Source: Planctomycetota bacterium (GTDB lineage: Bacteria > Planctomycetota > UBA1135 > GCA-002686595). Taken from it: a DNA stretch of 64,000 nucleotides. Made by a program: the position numbers and the translations under genes. This document shows, piece by piece, positions 8,263 to 17,010 of this stretch. The notes under the pieces were generated by a model. The model did not search any database and was not told the DNA's origin. It was given only the letters and a program-made list of their open reading frames with translations. How positions within the stretch are numbered: position 1 is the first letter of the stretch; the number at the start of each line of letters is the position of its first letter. Location of the stretch: positions 1-64,000 of the forward strand of contig DUDB01000026.1 in assembly GCA_012959525.1 (NCBI GenBank). Direction: 5' to 3'.

Positions 8263-8460
8263 ATGAGTGAAGATAAAGACCTGCTGCAAGGCCGGGTGCA
8301 CAAGCTCGAAGGCCTCCTGGAAGCTCTGGAGCTGGAGGTGGAGCGCGCCCACGCACTGATGGATCAGTGGGATCTCCCGCGCGAGGTGACGGGCGAGGAT
8401 GGTCGGCCTCTCGAGCTCTCTCTCGCGGGACGACTTGAACGCCTGCCCGAGAGCGACTAG
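8263..8460 (+). CDS. Small charged helical protein, function unknown
   Basis: The product is 65 residues, starting MSEDKDLLQGRVHKLEG. It is almost entirely predicted helix with heptad-like leucines (about residues 8-32), rather like short SlyX-type coiled-coil proteins, though I cannot assign it to that family. The ATG at 8263 is preferred to an in-frame upstream start at 8191, because the extra residues are Arg/Leu-rich and look non-coding. Its stop overlaps the stop of the convergent membrane gene by 3 bases. It could be spurious, but its acidic/basic alternation looks like a real protein. Confidence 0.45.
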   Translation: MSEDKDLLQGRVHKLEGLLEALELEVERAHALMDQWDLPREVTGEDGRPLELSLAGRLERLPESD

Positions 8461-9875
8461 CGCAGGTAGAGCAGACGCGGTCCGAACTCGGAACCGGTCA
8501 ATGTCAGCGGAATCGCAGTCGGGAATTCATCGGCGGTAGCGCGCCGGTACTGAAGGCCCAAGAGCCCACCGAAGTAATCGTCCTCCCCCAGGAGCACGCC
8601 GCTATACCGACCTTCCTTGAGGGCGGCGCGCAGCTCCACAAACAGATCCTCCCCCACCTTCCCGAGATCTGCTGCGGAGACATCAAAGAAAGTCATGGCA
8701 TGGGTGCTCCATCCCGCGCCAGCCCTCGCCGCGAGATGCGGTTGATAGGGAGCGAAGATGGGACCGTCGACCGCTTCTAGTGCTTGGACCACGGCCTCCA
8801 TTTGCGCGGCCGCACCGGGCTGCGGCAGGTGCTTGCGGGGATCCTCGAGCAGCAGTGCGAACTGCAACCCGACGGCACCCAGGACCCAGGCGACGCCCGG
8901 GCCTCCTTTCTCACGGACCATCCCCACCATCTGACCGCCCAGGTAGGCCAGGGCCAACGCGGCGGGCATCAGAGTGTTGTCAAAACCGCCGATGTGCGCG
9001 CGACCGATCCAAGCAGAGGCCAACAGACCCGCGCACCAGGCGAGACTCGCACCGCCGTCCTGGACCGAACTCCGCCGCGCCCACAGCAGAGCGAGCACTA
9101 GGGGTGCGAACCAGATCATGTCCTCAGTCCAAAACCCCAGGATCTTCGGCGAGTGCCACGGGTGCGAGCCCAGCAGTTCGAACAGATACCAGCTTGACCA
9201 ACCCTGCGAGGAGACGTGCAGGCCAACCAGACCGCCGCCCCCCACCACAAGAAGTCCAAGGGCAAAGGCTTTCCAGCGTCGCCAACCCTGAAGGCACAGG
9301 GTGAGCGCGAGTGCACCTGCGGGCAGCAGAGCCGTTTGCTTGGTGAGCACCGCCAAGCCCGCCAGAACCCCAGCCGCCACCGCATCGCGGGTGCCCCCTC
9401 CACGCTGAACCATGAGCAGGCTGCCGAGCGTCAGCGCGAGAGCCAATGAATCCACGCGCCCCACGTCCATCCAGGCCCCGGACCAGGAGAAGGCGGCGGC
9501 GAACAGGCCAGCGGCTACGAGTCCGGGGAGCCATGACCCTCCCTCGCGTCTGGCGCCACAGGCCAGCATCCACAAGATCGCCAGGCTCGCGATGACGGAG
9601 ACCAGCCTCAGGGCGATGAAGTTCACTCCGGTCACGAGGGACACGCAGGAGGCAGCCCAATAGAAAACCGGCGGGTAGGGGAAGGCGCTGAACTCCAGGT
9701 TGGGCGCGGCGTAGAGCGGCGCCTCGGACCCGATCCGCAGCACGTGGGCCAGCATGCCTCCCTCCTGCCACTCCAAGGCAAAGGGGAACGTGAGTCGCCC
9801 GGGGATCACCACCAGATAGGCCAAGAGGCTCAGCCCGGCCAGAATGGAAACGAGAGGCGCGAGGCGGCGGTCCAT
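8457..9875 (-). CDS. Polytopic membrane glycosyltransferase (GT-C/GT39-like)
   Basis: The product is 472 residues starting MDRRLAPLVSIL, with about ten hydrophobic segments. After the first transmembrane helix comes an extracytoplasmic loop with LEWQEGGML and YAAPNLEFSAFPYPPV. This matches the acidic-residue loop and Pro-Tyr-Pro-Pro pattern of GT-C enzymes and related DUF2029-like proteins that use polyprenyl-phosphate sugars. The ATG at 9875 was chosen because the first transmembrane helix begins just after it; the upstream extension is basic and low-complexity. It is divergent from the sulfatase-fold lipoprotein at 9938, 62 bases away, so both promoters should lie in or near that gap. Confidence 0.72.
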   Translation of the reverse strand: MDRRLAPLVSILAGLSLLAYLVVIPGRLTFPFALEWQEGGMLAHVLRIGSEAPLYAAPNLEFSAFPYPPVFYWAASCVSLVTGVNFIALRLVSVIASLAILWMLACGARREGGSWLPGLVAAGLFAAAFSWSGAWMDVGRVDSLALALTLGSLLMVQRGGGTRDAVAAGVLAGLAVLTKQTALLPAGALALTLCLQGWRRWKAFALGLLVVGGGGLVGLHVSSQGWSSWYLFELLGSHPWHSPKILGFWTEDMIWFAPLVLALLWARRSSVQDGGASLAWCAGLLASAWIGRAHIGGFDNTLMPAALALAYLGGQMVGMVREKGGPGVAWVLGAVGLQFALLLEDPRKHLPQPGAAAQMEAVVQALEAVDGPIFAPYQPHLAARAGAGWSTHAMTFFDVSAADLGKVGEDLFVELRAALKEGRYSGVLLGEDDYFGGLLGLQYRRATADEFPTAIPLTLTGSEFGPRLLYLR

Positions 9876-9937
9876 GTCCAGAGGGTAGCGGGACAAGGAG
9901 GGCCACGCCCACTCCCCTGTGGGGTTATGCTGCCGCC

Positions 9938-11968
9938 ATGGGTCGCGCAATTCCTCCTCCCCTAACCCTACACCCCCGTAGCTGCCCACTGCGCTGCCCA
10001 TGGGTGGTTGGACTCGCCTTACTGGCCCCCGCCCTCGAGGGCTGCGGCGAGTCCGTCCAGCCCGCGCCCGGCCCACCCATGGTGTACACGCGCCTGGCTG
10101 TGGACCTGTTGGAAGACGAGCCGCGCTGGCAATCCGAATCCCACGTGCCGGGCCATCCTCCGCGGGTCGAGGTCGCCTGCCCATCCCTGGATCAGGTGAG
10201 CGACTCAGGGGATCAACTGGCCCTGATCCTGCCGCCGCCCGCCGCCGTGACCTTCGAGGTGAGTGACGACGATGGTCCGGTGTTCCTGCGCACCTCGTTT
10301 GGCGTGGACCGTTCGATGGCGCGGGTCCTATCCAAAGGTGCTCCGCCCCTGGAGATCACCTTTGCGGTCGAAGTCAATGGAGAGTCGGTGGCCACGCGAA
10401 AGGTCACGGTGCGCTCTTCCGATGCACAAGAAGAGGTGACGAACCAGACCAGCCACAACTCCTGGGTGCGTCTGGGGCCGCGCGAGGTGCCCCTGATGCC
10501 GGGCGATCGGGTAAGGCTCACGACGCGTCTTCCGGCGGGCGCGCCCTCCACCCTGCCCGAGACGCCCGCGGCCTTTGGCAGCTTGCGATTGGAGAGGGAG
10601 CAAAAGCGGCCGCGAACCCTGGCCTCTCCCAAGAGCCCCAACCTTGTGCTTGTGGTCATGGACACCGAGCGTTGGGATCGCACCGAGCCCTATGGATACG
10701 AGCGCCCCACCACGCCCCATCTGTCCGCCCTGGCCGCGCGGGGTGTGACCTTCGAGGAGGCCTACTCCACCTCCTCGTGGACCTGGCCCGCCACGGCCTC
10801 CATGCTCACGGGCCTGCCCCCCACGGCGCATGGGATCCGTGTGCACCAGAGCGGATTCCTGGCCTACGAACTGGAGACCCTGGCCGAGTCGCTACAGGAC
10901 GCGGGCTTCTCCACCGCGGCCTTCGTGGCCAACCCCCTGGTGTCCCAGACGCACAACTACTCCCAGGGCTTCGAGCATTTCCACGGCACGCCGAAGATGG
11001 TCAAGGGCGAGGGCATCCTGCCCCAGACGGTGGAGTGGCTGGAGGCCCACGGCGACAAGCGGTTCTTCCTCTACCTGCATCTGGCCGACCCGCACACGCC
11101 GCATCGTCCCAGTGAGGAGGAGATGCTCGAGTTCACCGGACGCACGGAATCCCTCGTGCCCCCCACCGCCCTCGTCACCCGCAGTTTCGTCCTCAAGCGC
11201 GCCCTCCCGCCGGGCCCCGACGGCCTGCCCCAGGCCGAGAAGATCATCGGCCCCGATGAAGGCCCCTGGTACTCGGACGTGTACGACGCCGGGGTGCATC
11301 AGGGCGACCGCGCCCTGGGCGAGTTGCTCGCGGCCCTGGAGCGGCTCGGCCATCGAGATGACACGGTGATCGCCTACACCTCCGACCACGGCGAGGAGCT
11401 CCTGGATCACAAGAGCCTAGGCCATGCCCATGAGCTTTGGGAGGAGTTGGTGCGCGTGCCCCTGATCCTGGCGGGCCCCGGCATTCCGAAGAACACGCGC
11501 CTGCCCGGTCCGGTCTCCAACCGTCACCTGGGTCCGACCCTGGCGCGACTGGGTGGAACCGAGTTACGCGCCCCCATCGACGCTCTGTTCCTGGCTTCGG
11601 GTGACGCCCCGCCCGAGCGCCCCATCTTCTTCGAGACCCACGAGGGTTGGTGGAAGGGCAGCACCGCCACGCTCTACGGCGTGCGCGAAGGTCCATGGGT
11701 TCTGCACTGGGGCCTGGACGGCGGCCAGGCCGAGAGATCCGCGGCACCCGCAGGCGGCGAGGTACGCCTGTACGACCTGAGCCAGGACCGCGCCCAGAAA
11801 GACAACCTCGCACGCGCTCAACCCGAGCGGGTGGAACGGCTCAAGCGGCTGATCTCCGAGGAGCTGGCGCGCCTGGCACCCCAGGCCCCGCGCCAGAAGC
11901 CACGCACGGGTTGGGGCACGCGCGCCCTGCTCGAGGCCATCGGGTACGCCTCGGGGGAAGACGAGTAG
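9938..11968 (+). CDS. Sulfatase-fold lipoprotein with Thr at the nucleophile position
   Basis: The product is 676 residues. The N-terminus has a hydrophobic segment ending ALEGC (Cys36), a plausible lipobox. Residues from about 230 onward form an alkaline-phosphatase-superfamily catalytic domain: MDTERWD (metal Asp), SSWTWPATASMLTG, TSDHGEE, and GHAHELWEE. The position of the formylglycine Cys in C-x-P-x-R is Thr282, and the Arg is also absent, so it is not a canonical sulfatase. Thr nucleophiles are normal in related phosphoethanolamine/phosphoglycerol transferases and phosphodiesterases. About 200 N-terminal residues form an extra beta-rich domain. It is convergent with a second Thr-type relative, with stops 10 bases apart. 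Confidence 0.82.
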   Translation: MGRAIPPPLTLHPRSCPLRCPWVVGLALLAPALEGCGESVQPAPGPPMVYTRLAVDLLEDEPRWQSESHVPGHPPRVEVACPSLDQVSDSGDQLALILPPPAAVTFEVSDDDGPVFLRTSFGVDRSMARVLSKGAPPLEITFAVEVNGESVATRKVTVRSSDAQEEVTNQTSHNSWVRLGPREVPLMPGDRVRLTTRLPAGAPSTLPETPAAFGSLRLEREQKRPRTLASPKSPNLVLVVMDTERWDRTEPYGYERPTTPHLSALAARGVTFEEAYSTSSWTWPATASMLTGLPPTAHGIRVHQSGFLAYELETLAESLQDAGFSTAAFVANPLVSQTHNYSQGFEHFHGTPKMVKGEGILPQTVEWLEAHGDKRFFLYLHLADPHTPHRPSEEEMLEFTGRTESLVPPTALVTRSFVLKRALPPGPDGLPQAEKIIGPDEGPWYSDVYDAGVHQGDRALGELLAALERLGHRDDTVIAYTSDHGEELLDHKSLGHAHELWEELVRVPLILAGPGIPKNTRLPGPVSNRHLGPTLARLGGTELRAPIDALFLASGDAPPERPIFFETHEGWWKGSTATLYGVREGPWVLHWGLDGGQAERSAAPAGGEVRLYDLSQDRAQKDNLARAQPERVERLKRLISEELARLAPQAPRQKPRTGWGTRALLEAIGYASGEDE

Positions 11969-11978
11969 GAGCGCGGGC

Positions 11979-14258
11979 TCAGTCCTTTTCCTCCTCTTCC
12001 TCCTCTTCCTCCTCTTCCTCCTCTTCGTCTGGGTCCCCGGTGTAGCCCAGGGCTTTGAGCTGCGCGAGCTGCTGAGGTGAAAGTTGCAGGACCGTGTCGG
12101 CCTTCAGGAGGCGTTGGCGCACGGTCTGCATCAGGTCCAGCAGATTCGCTGACAGGGCCGGGGAGTTGCCGGGCACCGAGAGGTTCTGGGTCTCGCCACC
12201 ATCGGTGTCCAGGTTGTAGATCCACGAGGGGACCTGCTCGCCCTCCTGGTCGGCGGGCAGGATCCACTTCACGCCGCCGTGGGTCACGGCCCAGTCGTTG
12301 AAGCCGCCCACCTCGCGGGTCTGGAAGGTGAACACGGGCGCGGCCGCCGAGCGCCCCCCCAGGTCGCGGCCCATCCAGCTCGGGTGGGGCGCAATGCCCA
12401 CGAGTCCGGCCGCCGTACGCGGCAGGTCGATGAGGCTCACGTGAGCGGAGATGGACTCGGGTTCGATGCCTGGTCCGTGTACGAGGAACGGTACACGGCT
12501 CTGCTCCTGCCAGACGGCGCTGCCGTGGCCGAAGGAGCCATGCTCGCCGAAGGCTTCGCCGTGATCGGAGATGAAGAGGTGCAGGCCGTGATCGGAATAG
12601 CCGCGGCCCTGCAGAACCTCCAGCCAGCGCTGAAAGCCCAGATCCAGGTCCGCCGCGCCGCCGCGGTAGAGATCCTCGAAGGCCTTGACCTTGTGCGCGC
12701 CGGACCCGGGCGTGGGCACGCCCCGCTGCATGTCTTGGGTCACCGACACCAGACCGGGGATCACGGCGTCCTGGTTCTCGGCGAAGGGGTAGTCCTCGGA
12801 CAGGCGCGCGCGCGTTTCCGCGCTCACGTCGTAGGGAGCGTGCACGGCGTAGGTGTGCACGAGGAGGAACAGCGGCCGGCCGTCGTCCCGGTCCAGGAGG
12901 TCCTCGGCACGCTCGAGGGTGTGCGCCAAGCCTAGGGTGTGCTCTTCAAACCACTCGAAGCCCTGGGCCATGCCGAAGCTGGCCGAGAGGTAGGCGGCCT
13001 CGGTCACGGCGGCCGTGCGATAGCCCGCCGCGCGCAGGTGCTCCGCCAGGGTCCAGGCCGCGGCCGGGAGCACGTCCGTCTCGGTCAGGACCCCCAACTG
13101 GGGCGGGTAGAGGGCGCTGAAGAAGGCCGCGTGGGCCGGGAGGGTCCAGGTGGCGGGAGACTGGGCCTGGAGGTAGCGGCGGCAGCCCTCCGCGTAGCGA
13201 TTGAGGTTCGGAGTCAGCTTGGGATCCCCGCCCCAGGCGGCCATGTTGTCGGCGCGGAAGGTGTCGGCGATGAAGAGCACGAGATCCGGTGACGCAGACC
13301 CCCAGGGCCGATCCGCGGGCTGGCCGATGGCGGCGGGCGTGATGCGAGCGGTGAGCACGGCCGCCAGACACAGGGGACCGCGCGCCGTCAGGGCGAGGGG
13401 CAGGTTCGGATCCAGATCGGCGGGCAACTCGACCCGATGCTGGACCGGAGCGGGCAGGGCCGTCAGGGGTTGGCGGGCGCTCAGCAGTTCCCGCGACCCA
13501 CTGCGCAGAATGAACCGGACCTCGGCGGCGTTGTCGTCTCCTTCGGCGGCCACGCGCCCCATGGCCACGGTGGAAAAACGCAGGACGCGTCCCCCGCCCT
13601 CGCTCGCGCCCAAGGGCACGGGAGTTTCGGGGAAGAAGGTCATGCCATCGGCGGTCACGCCCCCCACGCGGATGCGGCTGTGTCCTTCGGATTCAAAGGC
13701 CACGGGTACGGGCTCCTCCAGCCGCAGGCCCTCGGGCGGGTCCTTGCCTTCGGGGATGGCGAGCAGAACCCGTGAGCCCACCATGCAGGCCCCGGCTCCA
13801 TCGCGCGCCTTGGCGAGCAGGCTCAACAGATCGCTCGGCAGCGCAGCCTCGCCCAACTCGTCGAGCCGTCGTTGATGGCCCGGGTCGAGCTGCAGACGTG
13901 GAAGTTCATAATCCCCCTGGCTCAGGCTCGCCGGTTCTGCACCGCCGGGTGTGGATTGCGCGCCCAGGGGGCGGGGAGCCCAGAACAGGCCGTGCTCCAG
14001 AGGTGCCCAGGCAGACGCGGGAACCTGAACCACGAGGCGCAGGGCTGAACCATCGCCACGCTCCCACTCGACTGCATGGCCGCCCCATGCGAGGCCGTCG
14101 AGATCATCGCTCGCGCTCAGGCCAACCTCGTGTCCCTGGGACAGGAGCGTCCAGCTCTCGCTCGGCGCATCGTCCTCGCTCACCCACAGGTAGACGCAGC
14201 ACAGGCCAAGCCCGACCCAGGCCAGCCAGGGGATGCGGTGGAAGAAGCGGGGGAGCAT
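11979..14258 (-). CDS. Second sulfatase-fold membrane-anchored protein with Thr at the nucleophile position
   Basis: The product is 759 residues. MLPRFFHRIPWLAWVGLGL at the start is a signal anchor. About 340 residues of beta-rich N-terminal region precede the catalytic domain, which has IADTFRAD, ATWTLPAHAAF with Thr372 in place of the formylglycine Cys, and SDHGEAFGEHGSFGHG. It shares this layout with the protein at 9938-11968 and is probably a paralogue or functional partner. The extreme C-terminus is a run of Glu residues encoded by a 9-base repeat. An upstream TTG at 14294 would add 12 residues; the ATG at 14258, preceded by CTCTCCCC, is preferred. Confidence 0.8.
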   Translation of the reverse strand: MLPRFFHRIPWLAWVGLGLCCVYLWVSEDDAPSESWTLLSQGHEVGLSASDDLDGLAWGGHAVEWERGDGSALRLVVQVPASAWAPLEHGLFWAPRPLGAQSTPGGAEPASLSQGDYELPRLQLDPGHQRRLDELGEAALPSDLLSLLAKARDGAGACMVGSRVLLAIPEGKDPPEGLRLEEPVPVAFESEGHSRIRVGGVTADGMTFFPETPVPLGASEGGGRVLRFSTVAMGRVAAEGDDNAAEVRFILRSGSRELLSARQPLTALPAPVQHRVELPADLDPNLPLALTARGPLCLAAVLTARITPAAIGQPADRPWGSASPDLVLFIADTFRADNMAAWGGDPKLTPNLNRYAEGCRRYLQAQSPATWTLPAHAAFFSALYPPQLGVLTETDVLPAAAWTLAEHLRAAGYRTAAVTEAAYLSASFGMAQGFEWFEEHTLGLAHTLERAEDLLDRDDGRPLFLLVHTYAVHAPYDVSAETRARLSEDYPFAENQDAVIPGLVSVTQDMQRGVPTPGSGAHKVKAFEDLYRGGAADLDLGFQRWLEVLQGRGYSDHGLHLFISDHGEAFGEHGSFGHGSAVWQEQSRVPFLVHGPGIEPESISAHVSLIDLPRTAAGLVGIAPHPSWMGRDLGGRSAAAPVFTFQTREVGGFNDWAVTHGGVKWILPADQEGEQVPSWIYNLDTDGGETQNLSVPGNSPALSANLLDLMQTVRQRLLKADTVLQLSPQQLAQLKALGYTGDPDEEEEEEEEEEEEEKD
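11991..12026. repeat. Four tandem 9-base units encoding a poly-Glu tail
   Basis: The unit CTCCTCTTC occurs four times without interruption on the plus strand. It lies in the last codons of the minus-strand sulfatase-fold gene and encodes its C-terminal run of glutamates. Such a repeat can gain or lose units by slippage in whole-codon steps, so tail length may vary between strains without a frameshift. Confidence 0.9.
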
Positions 14259-14321
14259 GGGGAGAGTATCGGTTGGAGCTTCGTCTGGAGCCAAGCCCCA
14301 AGAGCGGTCGCTTGGGCTAAA

Positions 14322-15212
14322 TCATCCCCGGAGCCTGCGTCGCACCTCGTCCAGATGGGCCGGGCGCGTGTGACAGCAGCCGCCCACCAGGGTGGCACCG
14401 GCGGCGACCCAGGCCTGCACGGCGTCGGCGTAGGCCGCCGGATCCAGGGGCCGCGAGTTGATGGACTCGGGGTCCAGGGGATCGAAGGGCCCGGGCAGGG
14501 CGTCCACCGCGTTGGCGTACCCGCCCACGGGGCCATCCGTAAGTTGCGCCAGACGCGGGATGGCATCGGTGATCAGGTTGGCGGCGCAGCAGTTCACGAG
14601 ATGCGCCTGCACGGGAAGGTGCGCGGCCTGGGCGAAGGCCTCCTCAATGGTCTCCCCGCCCGGCAGGAGACCCATGCGATTGCCCTGCAAACTCCAGCTG
14701 AGCCAGACGTCGCAACCGCTCTCCAGGGAAACCTCCGCGGCGACGACGGCCTCGCGGCCCAGGGAGAGGGTCTCGCACAGAAGCAGGTCGGCGCGCGGGG
14801 CCAGGGTCTGCACGAGACGCTGGTAGTCGCGACGGAGCTCGTCCTCGGCAACCACGAGGTCGGCGCGATAGCTGGTGTCCAGGGGAGGAACGGAGGCGGC
14901 GATACGCACCTCTTGCCCCGACTCATCTCGCGCGCGCTCAGCCAGGTCGAGGGCCAACAAGGACAACTCCTCGACCCGATGCCCCATCCCCTCGCGGGCC
15001 AGGAGTGCTGGCGTCACAGCGTAGTTGCAGGCCGTCACCACCTGCGCGCCAGCATCGATGTACTCGCGGTGCACGGCCACGACTTCGTCCGGCGCCTCGA
15101 TCAGTGCCTGGGCCGACCAGATGGACTCCCGATGGCAAGCCACCTCCACCCCTCGCTCACGCAGCTCCGTGCCGGTGCCGCCGTCCAACAGAATTACATC
15201 GGTCGAATTCAC
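14322..15212 (-). CDS. Homocysteine S-methyltransferase-family enzyme (MmuM-like)
   Basis: The product is 296 residues, close to the family's usual 300. The N-terminus has the TIM-barrel opening LLDGGTGTEL. The three zinc-ligand cysteines are in place: Cys208 in VNCC, and Cys279-Cys280 in GGCCHTRP. Enzymes of this family move a methyl group from S-methylmethionine, SAM or a betaine to homocysteine, making methionine in the cytoplasm. The methyl donor cannot be told from the sequence. The start is GTG at 15212. Neither neighbour is a methionine gene, so it probably acts alone. Confidence 0.85.
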   Translation of the reverse strand: MNSTDVILLDGGTGTELRERGVEVACHRESIWSAQALIEAPDEVVAVHREYIDAGAQVVTACNYAVTPALLAREGMGHRVEELSLLALDLAERARDESGQEVRIAASVPPLDTSYRADLVVAEDELRRDYQRLVQTLAPRADLLLCETLSLGREAVVAAEVSLESGCDVWLSWSLQGNRMGLLPGGETIEEAFAQAAHLPVQAHLVNCCAANLITDAIPRLAQLTDGPVGGYANAVDALPGPFDPLDPESINSRPLDPAAYADAVQAWVAAGATLVGGCCHTRPAHLDEVRRRLRG

Positions 15213-15412
15213 AGTTCAAAACCTAGCGCAGGGATGCCACCTACAACAGCAACAAGGCGAGGGTCTGTTCCAGCCACCCGCTGCGCCAATCGTGGGGCAC
15301 ACAGGACTAGGAGAGGCCGAAGTTCCTTTGAGCAGACCGTCACGCACCGTCAGGTGGGGTGCTCCCTGGTCCGGGAGGGTCTATCGGAGCACCACGGTGA
15401 ACATGCATGGCA

Positions 15413-16912
15413 TCAGAAGCGCGTCATCGAGATCGAATCGACGTCGATCACGGCGCTCTTTTTCACGGGCTGGATCGTGAAACGTGTGTGGAAGACCGGC
15501 ATGGACGACGTGGCAGGAGCCATGGCGCTGATCGTGAACAATTGCCAAGAAGAGCTCAGAGTCTTGCGCTCGGTGTCACTCTGCAGAGGATTGGTCCACA
15601 TCTTCTGGTCGCGAAAGTCGATGGTCAGATCGACCTGGTCGCCAGCCTTGCCGCCGCGTAGCCAAACCTGGACCGTAAAGGTGTCTCCGTTGCTGGCCGG
15701 GTTGGGCTGGAAGATGGGCTGGTCGACGAGGCGCACGAAGACCTTGCCATCCTGCGCCCGAGAGGCGTCCTTGATGCGCTGCACTCCGGGTCGGTCAAAG
15801 TAGCGCCAGCCATAGCCGCCGAAGGGGGCCACCTTCTCAAAAGAACCATTGGCCACATCGCCGCCCATACCGTAGCCGCACAGGACATCGGCGGCCTTGC
15901 TGCGCTGCCACCCCAGCACGCTCTCCAGGTGTCGGGCCAAGTACTCCGCCATGCCGCCGTGGTCCGCCTCGCAACCGTGCCACTGGGGAAACAGCCAGGG
16001 GAAAACAGCCCAGGACATGTTCGGGTCGTTGCGCGCCGTTATCACCTCGTCGATGTAGTTGGCGGTCTCGTTGTAGTCCCAGCCCCAAGCGTTGTAGAGC
16101 ATGATGTGCGCATTGGGATGCACGGCACGCAGGTCGTCGAGGAAAGTGTGGTAGGCCGCCATGATGCTCGACTTGGAGCTGCCCACGTTGTTCGCGCCCA
16201 GGTTCATGACCACCAGGTCCGGGCTGTAGCGGCTGAAGTCCCAGCGCGGGTCCTCACTGAAGCGCGTGATGCGATCAAAGCGCTTGTTCATCGACTTCAA
16301 CGTCCCGCCGCTGACGGAAATGTTGTGGTACTGGGCGTCGAAAATGCGTGAGGTGATGCCTGCATAGCCCAAGGTAGACCCGATCAGGTCCGCGGCATTC
16401 TTGTTCTCCTCGCTCTCCAGCGAGTGCCCGGCAAGATTCGAATCTCCATAGAATTCAATGCGCCGGCCCGGCAAGGCAGGGGGAGCAACGAGTCCCTTGC
16501 CGGCCACCTCCAAGCCATAAAGGGTCGAGTTCGTGCCGTGATAGGTCTCCTTGACCAACTCAATCACGTGCGCCCCCGACCCCAGCCCTTTGGCCAAGGC
16601 GTAGAACTTTCGCGCCCCGACGAAGATCTTGGTGCTCGCCGCATAGTCACCATCGAGTACGACCCGAAACGTTTCCGTCACGGACCCTGAACTCAACTCG
16701 GCACGCAGACCACCCCCCTCAAAACGCACCCGAATCGAGGACCCCTGCCAGCCACAATTGGGCTGCTCGGGGTTAGTGAAATCCCAGCGCCCGACGTACT
16801 GGATCTCCGGATCCGTGGGTCGTACGGGTTTCCAGGACGCTCCCGGCACCTGCGCAAGGCCACCAGGACTGGTAAGCGAGAGACAAGCGAGGAGAAGTAA
16901 GGACCTAAACAT
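15413..16912 (-). CDS. Secreted SGNH carbohydrate esterase, CE2-like
   Basis: The product is 499 residues. MFRSLLLLACLSLTSPGGLAQ is a signal peptide. Residues of about 30-145 form a beta-sandwich of the kind that precedes the hydrolase in CE2 acetyl-xylan/glucomannan esterases. The SGNH domain has FYGDSNLAG with Ser158, MNLGANN, and a late CEADHGGMAEYL supplying the catalytic His. About 130 C-terminal residues form another beta-rich, probably carbohydrate-binding, domain. A role in deacetylating plant or algal polysaccharide is inferred from the CE2 layout. The ATG at 16912 is preferred over a TTG 21 bases upstream. It is followed by the MmuM-like gene on the same strand after 200 bases. Confidence 0.78.
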   Translation of the reverse strand: MFRSLLLLACLSLTSPGGLAQVPGASWKPVRPTDPEIQYVGRWDFTNPEQPNCGWQGSSIRVRFEGGGLRAELSSGSVTETFRVVLDGDYAASTKIFVGARKFYALAKGLGSGAHVIELVKETYHGTNSTLYGLEVAGKGLVAPPALPGRRIEFYGDSNLAGHSLESEENKNAADLIGSTLGYAGITSRIFDAQYHNISVSGGTLKSMNKRFDRITRFSEDPRWDFSRYSPDLVVMNLGANNVGSSKSSIMAAYHTFLDDLRAVHPNAHIMLYNAWGWDYNETANYIDEVITARNDPNMSWAVFPWLFPQWHGCEADHGGMAEYLARHLESVLGWQRSKAADVLCGYGMGGDVANGSFEKVAPFGGYGWRYFDRPGVQRIKDASRAQDGKVFVRLVDQPIFQPNPASNGDTFTVQVWLRGGKAGDQVDLTIDFRDQKMWTNPLQSDTERKTLSSSWQLFTISAMAPATSSMPVFHTRFTIQPVKKSAVIDVDSISMTRF

Positions 16913-17010
16913 GGAGAGCCAGGATGGGGGCAACGAGATCTACATGTATAGCGGACACCATTCTCCCCCTTACCGCCATACCCGATACCGTGAACGGCTC
17001 GACGGCCCGC

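Noticed and set aside
8151-8270. A 39-codon plus-strand frame starting MKKAVLGASPAS
   Set aside because: It lacks a ribosome binding site, overlaps the start of the small gene at 8263, and after the first residues is Pro/Ala-rich without structure.
14076-15803. A 575-codon plus-strand frame spanning parts of three minus-strand genes
   Set aside because: It crosses the well-supported MmuM-like gene and the C-terminal region of the esterase; composition is typical of an antisense shadow.
16945-16950. TATACA as a -10 box for the CE2-like esterase gene
   Set aside because: No acceptable -35 element at 16-18 bases; kept as a possibility only.
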